15,164 bases of DNA from an uncultured Spirochaetia bacterium (GCA_913053665.1 CAJXGR010000038.1:1-15164); one strand, 5' to 3'; numbered from the stretch's first letter, positions 8,095 through 13,959 are shown. Notes: a model not told the origin generated them from the letters alone. Numbers and translations are program-made.

Positions 8095-8604
8095 ATGGAA
8101 AATAACTCTACAAGAGCAAATGCAATCGATGTGCGGATCGGTGAAATGCGAATTGATAGTCATCCCAAAATACTAAAAACCGTGTTAGGATCTTGTGTTG
8201 CGTTGATTATTTATGATAAGGTTCACCGGATTGGCGGTTTGGCCCATATTTTCCTCCCGGAAAAAAAGAATAATCATAATGGCGAACCTGATTCCAAGTT
8301 TGCTGACACAGCCGTCCCGGCTTTAATAAACGCTGTAATCGAGAAGGGAGGGAGAAGGAATCATCTATTTGCCTTTATGGTAGGGGGTGGGAATGTTTTT
8401 AAGTCCTTTAAAAAATCGAATCTCCCTACTGTGGCTGAATTGAATATTAAAATGACAAAAGAGGCCATTCAAGAGGCCAAAATTCCTCTTTTAGGGTGTG
8501 ATGTGGGGCGTGACAACGGGTGCAAGGTAACTTTTGATTTGAGTAATGGGGACATGAAAATCGTTGATTTGCAAGCCATCAAATTCTCGAAGGATAAAAC
8601 ATGA
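8095..8604 (+). CDS. cheD: Chemoreceptor glutamine deamidase CheD
   Basis: CheD deamidates glutamines in methyl-accepting chemotaxis receptors and in several bacteria also binds CheC or CheY to tune adaptation. The catalytic set is visible: Thr29 and Cys34 in KTVLGSCVALIIYD and His51 in GGLAHIFLP, followed by GGGNVF and the C-terminal LGCDVGRDNGCKVTF segment. The 169-residue length is typical. ATG 8095 follows GGAAGGA at about 6 bases, inside the end of cysS. Its TGA overlaps the ATG of the next gene (ATGA), so the two are translationally coupled. The pairing with a CheX-like phosphatase points to control of receptor output and of phospho-CheY in one transcript. Confidence 0.95.
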   Translation: MENNSTRANAIDVRIGEMRIDSHPKILKTVLGSCVALIIYDKVHRIGGLAHIFLPEKKNNHNGEPDSKFADTAVPALINAVIEKGGRRNHLFAFMVGGGNVFKSFKKSNLPTVAELNIKMTKEAIQEAKIPLLGCDVGRDNGCKVTFDLSNGDMKIVDLQAIKFSKDKT

Positions 8605-9062
8605 CACTAGAAGTATTTGAAGATTTAGTTTCCAATGTCTTTAATAAATTTATGGATACCTTCTTTAAACTGAACATTGATCTTGAAATTGTAAAGAATG
8701 ATGAAACAAAAAGTTACGATAATGTCATTTTCATCTCTCTTTTTGGAGACATAGAAGGAGCCTTTGTCCTTGAGGTGGATAATGATACGGTCAAAAAGTT
8801 TCTGGATAGAATCGAACAGAAGTTAGAACAAAGCATGGATTTGAGCCAATTTGTAAAGGGCTATATTGGTGAATTTGCTAATATCTTGGTGAGCCGTGTT
8901 GTGGGGAATTTGGGTAAAAACTTTGGGAATACATTTTTATCCACCCCGTCCTTGTTTTCCGGTGTTGGAATGACAGCCAACTTGTTTTATGAAAATAACT
9001 TAAAGACCACAATAGAGAGTGATTTTGGATGCATTCGAGTGAGTTTTTCTGTAAGAAATTAG
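8601..9062 (+). CDS. cheX: CheX-like CheY-P phosphatase
   Basis: This 153-residue protein fits the CheC/CheX/FliY phosphatase family, which speeds dephosphorylation of CheY and so ends the chemotaxis signal. The single catalytic pair E-x2-N is seen as E91 and N94 in GYIGEFANILVSRV. One such motif, as in CheX, separates it from CheC, which usually has two. The second half (NTFLSTPSLFSGVGM) matches the family's central beta-sheet region. It starts inside the cheD stop codon. In spirochaetes CheX is the main CheY-P phosphatase, which agrees with the assignment; the exact CheX versus CheC-like call is less certain than the family. Confidence 0.8.
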   Translation: MTLEVFEDLVSNVFNKFMDTFFKLNIDLEIVKNDETKSYDNVIFISLFGDIEGAFVLEVDNDTVKKFLDRIEQKLEQSMDLSQFVKGYIGEFANILVSRVVGNLGKNFGNTFLSTPSLFSGVGMTANLFYENNLKTTIESDFGCIRVSFSVRN

Positions 9063-9081
9063 TTTCTTGAGGTCAGTAAGT

Positions 9082-9579
9082 TTATATTCTCTTGTTTGGT
9101 TTTTCTATGTATTGGATTCTTTCACGAATGTTGATCTTAATTTTATTCTTAAACCTTTTCTCCTCAATGATGCCAAAGGCTCCACTTCCAATGTAATAGA
9201 TCTTCTCACGATTATCCAATGAATGAATCTTTGCGATTTGGGATAAGATACACTCAAAATGGGCATTTTTCCTGCTTTCCTTTTCCAGTAGAGATGTTAA
9301 AGGTTCTTTAATTTCCTTTGAGCAAAATGGGCAGATTTCATAAACAACGGGAACCTTATTTTTATTAGAGTGACGGTGGTTTTTGCCATATCGATAGTTT
9401 TTTTGCTTTCTATAATTGGAGCCTGTTTTCTCGCTTTTAGACTCTAAGCTATTACGTTCATTACTTTTGCTTGGATTCGTAGAGGGATTTCCTCCATTCC
9501 TTATGGAAGTCGTTTTTTTCTTTTGAGTGGACTGAACGTCAGGGTAGTTCTTTTTTATAGGTTTATCTTTAGGAGTCAT
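9082..9579 (-). CDS. Basic protein with a CxxC...HxxC putative zinc site, spirochaete-type hypothetical
   Basis: This 165-residue protein has two parts. Residues 1-76 are Lys/Arg/Ser/Asn-rich, lack hydrophobic residues and are probably disordered and able to touch nucleic acid. Residues 78-160 form a compact domain. It begins with YEICPFCSKEI (C83, C86), has AHFEC (H107, C110) as the likely second half of a zinc site, and then IYYIGSGAFGIIEEKRF and a basic tail. I recall similar CPxC...HFxC...YIGxGxFG proteins from treponemes and their relatives with no known role; that recollection is unchecked. A nucleic-acid-binding function is a guess from charge and the zinc site. It converges with cheX, with a 19-base gap. 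A strong -35 box (TTGACA) lies upstream, bracketed by an inverted repeat. Confidence 0.75.
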   Translation of the reverse strand: MTPKDKPIKKNYPDVQSTQKKKTTSIRNGGNPSTNPSKSNERNSLESKSEKTGSNYRKQKNYRYGKNHRHSNKNKVPVVYEICPFCSKEIKEPLTSLLEKESRKNAHFECILSQIAKIHSLDNREKIYYIGSGAFGIIEEKRFKNKIKINIRERIQYIEKPNKRI

Positions 9580-9614
9580 TGAACCCGTCTATTTTATTGA
9601 ATCATGGTGTGCAA

Positions 9615-9691
9615 ATTGTCATGCCAAGTTTAGGATAAAGTTAACACATAAGGAATGATCTGTCAAGGGAAAATAAACTTGGCATGAGAAT
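9615..9691. repeat. Inverted repeat (18-base arms) bracketing a promoter
   Basis: The left arm is 9615-9632, ATTGTCATGCCAAGTTTA. The right arm is 9674-9691, TAAACTTGGCATGAGAAT. They are inverted copies with one mismatch in 18, separated by 41 bases. The predicted promoter of the gene starting at 9579 lies between them, so the arms sit roughly at -45 to -60 and at about +1 to +18. This is the layout of a two-site operator, but it is also possible that the pair folds in RNA. The core AAACTTGGCAT recurs upstream of cysS. Confidence 0.6.
9638..9666 (-). promoter_or_regulatory. Candidate sigma-70 promoter for the zinc-site protein
   Basis: On the minus strand a perfect -35 box TTGACA (9666-9661) is followed after 17 bases by TAACTT (9643-9638). 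The start codon is about 58 bases downstream. The -10 box is a modest match. Confidence 0.5.
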
Positions 9692-9727
9692 AAACATTGT
9701 TCCAACAAGCATGATGTTCATTTAATT

Positions 9728-9811
9728 TGCCCGGAGCCGGAGTTGAACCGGCACAGCTCGAAAGCCGAGGGATTTTAAGTCCCTTGTGTCTACCAATTCC
9801 ACCATCCGGGC
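9728..9811 (-). tRNA. tRNA-Leu (anticodon UAA)
   Basis: The minus strand folds as an 84-base class II tRNA. The acceptor stem GCCCGGA pairs with TCCGGGC, followed by discriminator A. The D-arm has the TGGTAGAC loop. The anticodon stem AGGGA/TCCCT holds the loop CTTAAAA with anticodon TAA. A long variable arm (CGGCTTTCGAGCTG) is typical of tRNA-Leu. The T-arm GCCGG-TTCAACT-CCGGC is intact. CCA is not encoded. Confidence 0.95.
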
Positions 9812-9821
9812 TTTTATTTAT

Positions 9822-9850
9822 GATATACCAAACTGATTTCAAATTGTCCA
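9822..9850 (-). promoter_or_regulatory. Candidate promoter of tRNA-Leu
   Basis: On the minus strand TGGACA (9850-9845) and TATATC (9827-9822) are separated by 17 bases. The tRNA 5' end is 10 bases beyond the -10 box, so only a very short leader would be trimmed. Confidence 0.5.
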
Positions 9851-9882
9851 GTCAGTATAGATCAAGTTTTTGATAGAATCCT

Positions 9883-9954
9883 AGGCGTCGGTGGGAGTCG
9901 AACCCACGATAGCGATTTTGCAGACCGCCGCCTTAACCACTTGGCTACGACGCC
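9883..9954 (-). tRNA. tRNA-Cys (anticodon GCA)
   Basis: The minus strand folds as a 72-base tRNA. The acceptor stem GGCGTCG pairs with CGACGCC. The D-stem is GCC/GGC around AAGTGGTTAA. The anticodon stem GCGGT/ATCGC carries the loop CTGCAAA with anticodon GCA. The T-arm is GTGGG-TTCGACT-CCCAC. The discriminator is T, as expected for tRNA-Cys, and CCA is not encoded. It lies 71 bases upstream of tRNA-Leu in the same orientation. Confidence 0.96.
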
Positions 9955-9989
9955 ATATTGGAAAGAATCACTCATCCTTGAGCACGTTG

Positions 9990-10017
9990 AATATACTAAA
10001 AAAAATGCTATTTGCAA
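9990..10017 (-). promoter_or_regulatory. Candidate promoter of tRNA-Cys
   Basis: On the minus strand TTGCAA (10017-10012) and TATATT (9995-9990) are separated by 16 bases. The tRNA starts 35 bases beyond the -10 box. It could drive both tRNA genes. Confidence 0.5.
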
Positions 10018-10086
10018 ACGATTTTTTCTATTTATCAAGCCCTCTAAACTCTGCTAGTGATAAACTAATAAGTGACGGGTTTATCC

Positions 10087-10131
10087 AATTGCTTGTAGAG
10101 ATAGGTTTAAAACTCACCCCTACAAGCAATT
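10087..10131. repeat. Perfect 12-bp inverted repeat after the acetyltransferase gene
   Basis: AATTGCTTGTAG (10087-10098) is inverted as CTACAAGCAATT (10120-10131) around a 21-base loop. It begins nine bases beyond the stop codon of the acetyltransferase, so it could end or protect that transcript. Neither strand has a T-tract after the stem, so it is not an ordinary intrinsic terminator. Confidence 0.6.
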
Positions 10132-10139
10132 ATCACGGC

Positions 10140-10598
10140 CTAAACTCTAATTTCATAGATCAAAGCCTCTTCATCACAGTGATAGAAATGTTCACAACTC
10201 ATACAGTCTCTCCATATCTTATGAGGTAATTGATCTTTTGGGATGGGTTTAAAATCAAGTTTCTTAAAATATGGAGAGATGTAGGTTAACGTGAATATTT
10301 GATTGATATTATATTCGATGGCTTCCGTCACACAGAACTCAACCAGGTGACCACCGATATTACGATGACGATAAGTGTCTTCAACAGCCAAAGAGCGAAT
10401 CTCGGCCAACTCCTCTGTGAAGACTGTTAAAGCCGAGACTCCCACCACTCTTTGGTCCATCTCACAGACGGCAAAATCTCTAATGCTTGCGTAAATATCA
10501 TCCAGTTGGCGAGATAGCATCATCCCCCTTTGAGCATGAACATCTATGATCTCTTTAATTCGTTTTGCTTCTGTTACTTTGGCCTTACGTATAATCAT
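10140..10598 (-). CDS. argA: Short ArgA-type GNAT N-acetyltransferase (probable N-acetylglutamate synthase)
   Basis: This 152-residue GNAT protein matches the short stand-alone N-acetylglutamate synthases (Rv2747-type), which start arginine synthesis by acetylating glutamate with acetyl-CoA. The sequence order fits: MMLSRQLDDIYASIRDFAV near the N-terminus, ELAEIRSLAVEDTYRHRNIG with the acetyl-CoA loop (RHRNIGGH, 77-84), LTYISPYFKKLDF, and the family-specific tail LPHKIWRDCMSC...CDE. The three cysteines (C132, C135, C141) of the tail are conserved in this subfamily. The amino acid kinase domain of classical ArgA is absent, as in the short forms. ATG 10598 follows AGGAAA at about 10 bases. No other arg gene is in the window, so the exact substrate is inferred from sequence likeness only. 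Confidence 0.8.
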   Translation of the reverse strand: MIIRKAKVTEAKRIKEIIDVHAQRGMMLSRQLDDIYASIRDFAVCEMDQRVVGVSALTVFTEELAEIRSLAVEDTYRHRNIGGHLVEFCVTEAIEYNINQIFTLTYISPYFKKLDFKPIPKDQLPHKIWRDCMSCEHFYHCDEEALIYEIRV

Positions 10599-10664
10599 CG
10601 GTTGACTTTTCCTAATGGATTACTTATCCTTAAATTTAATCATTTTAGATAAAGAGAAGAAATT

Positions 10665-11735
10665 ATGTCTGAAGAATATGTCATTATCACGTGTCGTCAT
10701 TGCCAAACACAAAATCGTCTCCTGAAAGATAAAGCAATAAAAAATATAAAAACCACCATTTGCGGCAAATGCAGGGAAAATATATTTATAGGTGATGACG
10801 AGCCTTACTACGAAATCTCATCAGGGGCCTATGAACATCCCCTGGATCGATCTGCCTTAAACGCTCTCAAGAAAGTTCCAGGGACTGGGACTGTCCTGAA
10901 GATGATCATAAAGGAGACCGTCGAACGCTATCATCGCATTTTGTTCATGCAAAACTACATTAAAGTGACCCCCATGCATATGCCTTTCATCCACAATATG
11001 GCCACCCATGCTACCAGGATTCTTGATATAGAAGAAGTTCCACAGGTTTTTATTTATCAAAATCCTTATCCTAATGCCTTTACAGCTGGTGTTGACAAGC
11101 CATATATAGGTATATCCACCAGCCTCATTGACCTTTTATCGGAAGAAGAGCTGTTGGGTGTCATCGCCCATGAATTGGGCCATATCCAATGCGGTCATGT
11201 CCTCTATAAGACAGCCGCTCGAATTATCTATCAGGTCATGGAAGTGGTTGGCAATCTGATTGGAGTGGGTCGTCTTGCCTTTTTCGCCATCGTTCAGGCT
11301 TTGTACTATTGGGATCGATGTTCAGAACTCAGTGCCGATCGTGCTGAAGTGATAGTGACAAAGAGTTTCACCACTTCCATCTACACCACGATGAAGCTCG
11401 CCAGCGGCTCACAAAAGATCATGAAGATGTTAGACATGGACGAGTTCTTAAAGCAAGGGGAAGAAGCCAGGAAAATGAAAGAAGAAAACTTCTTTAACAG
11501 TCTTTTTGTCACCATGCAGAGTCAATCTACAACCCATCCATTCCCGGTATGGCGTGCTGGCCATCTAAAAGAGTGGGTCTACGACGGCAATTACCTGGAT
11601 ATTCTACAGGGTAAATATCTAAAACGCTCTGAGGAAGGGGATCCGGATAAGGATTTCCGTGAAGGAGACTTTAAGAAAAGTGAGGACGAACCGGGTCTCA
11701 TAGACAGCTTCAAGAAGCTTCTAGGCTTGGATTAA
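10665..11735 (+). CDS. M48-family zinc metalloprotease with N-terminal zinc ribbon
   Basis: This 356-residue protein has the M48 gluzincin core: HELGH (H169, E170, H173) and the third zinc ligand Glu221 in SELSADRAE. The upstream NAFTAGVDKPYIGISTSLIDLL stretch is typical of the HtpX/Oma1 group. Ahead of it, C10-x2-C13 and C33-x2-C36 make a small zinc ribbon. A hydrophobic segment at about 196-216 (between the zinc ligands) may lie on or in the membrane. The C-terminal 30 residues are charged. There is no signal peptide, so a cytoplasmic or inner-face location is likely. HtpX-type proteases degrade damaged membrane proteins, but the substrate here cannot be told. It is divergent from the acetyltransferase with a 66-base gap. 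A weak purine-rich ribosome site (AGAGAAG) precedes ATG 10665. Confidence 0.9.
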   Translation: MSEEYVIITCRHCQTQNRLLKDKAIKNIKTTICGKCRENIFIGDDEPYYEISSGAYEHPLDRSALNALKKVPGTGTVLKMIIKETVERYHRILFMQNYIKVTPMHMPFIHNMATHATRILDIEEVPQVFIYQNPYPNAFTAGVDKPYIGISTSLIDLLSEEELLGVIAHELGHIQCGHVLYKTAARIIYQVMEVVGNLIGVGRLAFFAIVQALYYWDRCSELSADRAEVIVTKSFTTSIYTTMKLASGSQKIMKMLDMDEFLKQGEEARKMKEENFFNSLFVTMQSQSTTHPFPVWRAGHLKEWVYDGNYLDILQGKYLKRSEEGDPDKDFREGDFKKSEDEPGLIDSFKKLLGLD

Positions 11736-12064
11736 ACTATTTTATTTCCCGATATTAAGACTCAGTTTTTCATTATGAATGTATATAAAATTATCAATAG
11801 AAAACCTGGCTTCTTTTAGAATAGTAGGTTTTTACTGATGAGTTCCTGCTTTACAAAGAACAGGACCGCTTTTCGCCTGAATAGCTCTGGCAAACCAGAC
11901 GTATTTTTGATGGGAAAGCAGGTAAATCGCCTATCCTCATCTAAAACACCTTATAGTAGATACAATTCAGTCACACAGTGTGTGGTTCTCAGATTTAGCG
12001 AACATTGTTTTTAGCAATCTGGAGAAAAGCAGCCTGAGAAATCGTATGTTCTAAACATCAAAAA
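11736..12064. other. 329-base gap without a recognisable gene
   Basis: I find no open frame with family likeness on either strand; the longest I read is about 29 codons on the minus strand. The gap contains three small hairpins: AAAACCT...AGGTTTT (11801-11832), TCTGG-CAAA-CCAGA (11886-11899), and CACACA-G-TGTGTG (11972-11984). It lies between the convergent ends of the M48 gene and the SCP-2 gene, so it should contain their terminators. The stretch GGCAAACC near 11889 recalls one short part of the GEMM c-di-GMP riboswitch, but the rest does not fit. Confidence 0.6.
11801..11833 (+). terminator. Possible terminator of the M48 protease gene
   Basis: A 7-bp stem AAAACCT/AGGTTTT with an inner TTCT/AGAA pairing is followed by a run of T. 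It lies 66 bases after the stop codon. The stem is AT-rich and the loop is long, so it would be weak. A second small hairpin at 11886-11899, followed shortly by TTTTT, is an alternative. Confidence 0.35.
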
Positions 12065-12466
12065 TCATTGGATTTTTTGCATCAAGTTAAAACACTTGCT
12101 AAAGGGACCCGCTAGTGTGGGGTTTTTTAACATAGTGGCATAATCACCTGTTTTAAACTTTAATTTACCTGTTGTGAGGGCAACACCCAATCCTGTCAAT
12201 CCTACTCCATCTTTGGCCCAGGCTTCCCAGGTGTCAGTATTTGCTCTCATATCCCAGTCAAGCTTTTGCCCATTGTAGAGACCTGCCTCAACGGCCTTAC
12301 CCTTCACAACCTTAAAAAATACACGTGGATCATTATCATCCTTATAGCCTGCGCCAATCACGGTATCAAAACCAGCTTTTTCCAAAGCTCCTGATACCTC
12401 AGGGTCTGCGTTCCACGCATCCTTGAGTTTGTTAATCCATTCATCTGAAAACATTTCTACTGCCAT
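12065..12466 (-). CDS. SCP-2 sterol-transfer-fold protein
   Basis: This 133-residue protein resembles the SCP-2 fold family. In bacteria these are small cytosolic proteins with a hydrophobic pocket for lipids or acyl chains. Family-like features are VFFKVVKGKAVEAGLYNGQK (beta strands), DTWEAWAKDG, LTTGKLKFKTGDY, and the C-terminal helix with PFSKCFNLMQKI. The last is the usual 'F' helix after the GKLKxxGD turn. The start is ATG 12466, set by AAGGAG (12480-12475) at a good spacing. A TTG at 12481 is in frame but overlaps that ribosome site, so I reject it. Its promoter is not visible: the unlike phage-type DNA begins only some 15 bases upstream of the ribosome site. The ligand is unknown. Confidence 0.75.
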   Translation of the reverse strand: MAVEMFSDEWINKLKDAWNADPEVSGALEKAGFDTVIGAGYKDDNDPRVFFKVVKGKAVEAGLYNGQKLDWDMRANTDTWEAWAKDGVGLTGLGVALTTGKLKFKTGDYATMLKNPTLAGPFSKCFNLMQKIQ

Positions 12467-12484
12467 GTTTATCTCCTTCAATAA

Positions 12485-13384
12485 ATATTATTGGTAGGAA
12501 TTAAAATCCCACTTTCCCTGCTTTCCCACATCCCTTCGGCAGGCTCAGGGCAGGCTGCTGGCCGGATGAAATTAACGCTTTATTACCCTGAGCGGCTGGA
12601 ATATTACTTGGCGAGTACGGACGGCCGTGCTGTGTCTGATGATACGAGGTGGATGCTGGAGGAAACGGCCGTTAACGAATATGGTGAGATTCCGGTTTTT
12701 CATTTTCGATCTACACGACGGCTTAAGAGTGACCTTAAGGATGCGATTCCGGTACAAATTGCGATCAATAAATTGGTTAATGATTTGATGGTGGCGGCTG
12801 AATTTGGCGCATTTAAGCAGCGGTGGGTGATTTCACAGTCTGACGTATTGGATGGGCTAAAGAATTCTCCGAACGAAATTTGGCAGCTTCCGGCGGGCGA
12901 TGGGATGGGGCAGGATACACGGGCTGGTGAGTTCCAAGGGTCCGATTTAATGGCCTACGTGCGTGGGATTGATCACTTTTCGGCATCGCTGGCCTCGATT
13001 ACGCGCACGCCTAAGCATTTCTTTTTTAAGACGGGGGCGAGTGTAAGTGGTGAAGCGTTGTTGACGATGGAATCTCCGCTGGCTCGGAAGGCTGAAAAAC
13101 GAATTGATTTATTTACGCCTGAATGGAGAAAAGCATTTTCGTTTTTATTGTGTGTGGCTGGGGAGAATGTACGGCCGTCGGATATTGATTTGGTATTTGA
13201 ACCTGTGGCGAGTTTGCAACCACTGACACGGGCGCAGGTGAGGACGCAGAATAAGGCGGCTGGAATTCCGTTGGTGACACAATTGAGGCTTGAAGGTTGG
13301 ACTGATGAGCAATTAGAACAGTTGAAAATGGATGTAGCTGATGAGCAGTCGGCGATGTTTACTGGTATGGTGATTGGCGAGTGA
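12485..13384 (+). CDS. Phage portal protein, N-terminal part missing
   Basis: This reading frame encodes the central and C-terminal parts of an SPP1-gp6-like portal, the twelve-fold ring through which DNA enters the head. Seen are MKLTLYYPERLEYYL, the GEIPVFHF strand, the wing/stem segment DAIPVQIAINKLVNDLMVAAE, and TRTPKHFFFKTG with SGEALL, followed by a long helical tail (TRAQVRTQNKAAGIP). Portals of this type are usually 450-500 residues; here no more than about 297 codons are open, after a TAA at 12482. About 150-200 N-terminal residues are missing. The first ATG that could serve is 12566; a TTG at 12491 is the frame's first start-like codon. A REP-like hairpin element lies in frame at 12532-12555. 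The stop overlaps the GTG of the next gene (GTGA). Confidence 0.85.
   Translation: MLLVGIKIPLSLLSHIPSAGSGQAAGRMKLTLYYPERLEYYLASTDGRAVSDDTRWMLEETAVNEYGEIPVFHFRSTRRLKSDLKDAIPVQIAINKLVNDLMVAAEFGAFKQRWVISQSDVLDGLKNSPNEIWQLPAGDGMGQDTRAGEFQGSDLMAYVRGIDHFSASLASITRTPKHFFFKTGASVSGEALLTMESPLARKAEKRIDLFTPEWRKAFSFLLCVAGENVRPSDIDLVFEPVASLQPLTRAQVRTQNKAAGIPLVTQLRLEGWTDEQLEQLKMDVADEQSAMFTGMVIGE
12532..12555 (+). repeat. REP-like hairpin element, copy 1
   Basis: This is a 24-base element with core TTCGGCAGGCTCA, flanked by CCC and GGG that can pair, then CAGGC. It matches 19 of 24 positions of the copy at 13468-13491. It lies in the portal reading frame, where it adds the residues PSAGSGQA. It also lies within about 50 bases of the point where spirochaete-like DNA gives way to phage DNA. 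Confidence 0.65.
12621..12628. repeat. ACGGCCGT palindrome, copy 1 of 5
   Basis: This exact 8-base palindrome is part of a family at 12621, 12665, 13171, 13669 (inside a 10-base palindrome) and 14169 (inside a 12-base palindrome), all within the phage-like part. Confidence 0.7.
12664..12673. repeat. AACGGCCGTT palindrome, copy 2 of 5
   Basis: A 10-base perfect palindrome in the portal gene, 36 bases after copy 1. Confidence 0.7.
13171..13178. repeat. ACGGCCGT palindrome, copy 3 of 5
   Basis: An exact 8-base palindrome in the portal gene. Confidence 0.7.
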
Positions 13385-13959
13385 TTTCTATTGACGCGCG
13401 TTTTGATGCGTTGGCGGCGAGTTATTTGGATGAAATGAAGATGTTGGCAAAGAGGGCAGGAAACGGCCACTTCGACGAGCTCAGTGCAGGCCGTTTGAGT
13501 CGTCGGCAGTATGCCAATAAACAATTTAAGCTGGCTTGGAACACGATGCAGGCTAGTTTTTTGCTGGGGGGCGGGGCTTTGGAACATGGTCTGGCTCGGT
13601 CGTATTTGCGAAGGATGCGTAAGATTTTGAAAGCTTCGGCTGTGGCGTTGGCTGGTGATTTGTTTAACGGCCGTTACGAAAGTGGGGGGTTGGATGCGCG
13701 GCTAACGCTGTGGGTGTATACGGTGGCTGGTGCGTATCAGCGGGGTATGCTGATCGGTTTTCCTCTAGCGCGTTTTGTTTGGAAGCTGGGGAAAACAGAA
13801 GTTCATTGTAGAACGTGTCTTTTTTACCGTAATCAGCGCAAGTTTGGCTGGGAATGGCTACTATTGGAGGGGCAGGGGATTTTGCCACAGGGGCGGGGTC
13901 TTGAATGCGAAGGTTGGCAGTGTGATTGTAAGTTAAAGCGTGTTAGACGGCGTCGGTGA
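13381..13959 (+). CDS. Phage minor head / head-morphogenesis protein
   Basis: This 192-residue protein begins with GTG at 13381 inside the portal stop codon, which indicates translational coupling. Its place between portal and scaffold genes is that of the SPP1-gp7/Mu-F type minor head protein, one or a few copies of which enter the prohead. The N-terminal two thirds are helical and basic. The C-terminus holds a cysteine cluster: HCRTC (near residues 141-145) and LECEGWQCDCKL (near residues 175-186), with the intervening ILPQGRGLEC. This resembles the zinc-binding end seen in some phage head-morphogenesis proteins. It ends in a run of arginines. An in-frame insert of about eight residues (HFDELSAG) near residue 30 comes from a REP-like element. 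Assignment rests mainly on position and the cysteine end; the family identity is moderate. Confidence 0.65.
   Translation: MISIDARFDALAASYLDEMKMLAKRAGNGHFDELSAGRLSRRQYANKQFKLAWNTMQASFLLGGGALEHGLARSYLRRMRKILKASAVALAGDLFNGRYESGGLDARLTLWVYTVAGAYQRGMLIGFPLARFVWKLGKTEVHCRTCLFYRNQRKFGWEWLLLEGQGILPQGRGLECEGWQCDCKLKRVRRRR
13468..13491 (+). repeat. REP-like hairpin element, copy 2, inside a split palindrome
   Basis: The core CACTTCGACGAGCTCAGTG is followed by CAGGC. The ends CAC/GTG pair, while copy 1 has CCC/GGG, which is a compensatory change. On the left lies AAACGGCC (13461-13468) and on the right GGCCGTTT (13489-13496). Removing GGCC plus the 20 bases between the two GGCC leaves AAACGGCCGTTT, the palindrome seen intact at 14167-14178. 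The excess is 24 bases, so the gene's frame is kept. Confidence 0.7.
13666..13675. repeat. AACGGCCGTT palindrome, copy 4 of 5
   Basis: A 10-base perfect palindrome in the minor head gene. Confidence 0.7.

Noticed and set aside
9615..9640. A sigma-54 promoter reading TTGGCATGACAATTTGCA on the minus strand
   Set aside because: The elements look right, but the GG-to-GC distance is 11 bases, where sigma-54 needs 10. The other two copies of the motif have no TTGC element at all.
9891..10229. A plus-strand open frame beginning MGVEPTIAILQTAA
   Set aside because: Its start lies in the antisense of tRNA-Cys, and it then overlaps the acetyltransferase end. The first residues are the familiar antisense translation of a tRNA.
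11880..11930. A GEMM-type c-di-GMP riboswitch, from GGCAAACC and a later GGGAAAGC
   Set aside because: The conserved GGGACGCAAAGC segment and the second stem are missing, and no gene follows on that strand.
12973..13587. A 204-codon minus-strand open frame across the portal and minor head genes
   Set aside because: It lies opposite two overlapping plus-strand head genes with clear family features, and its own residues show no family likeness.
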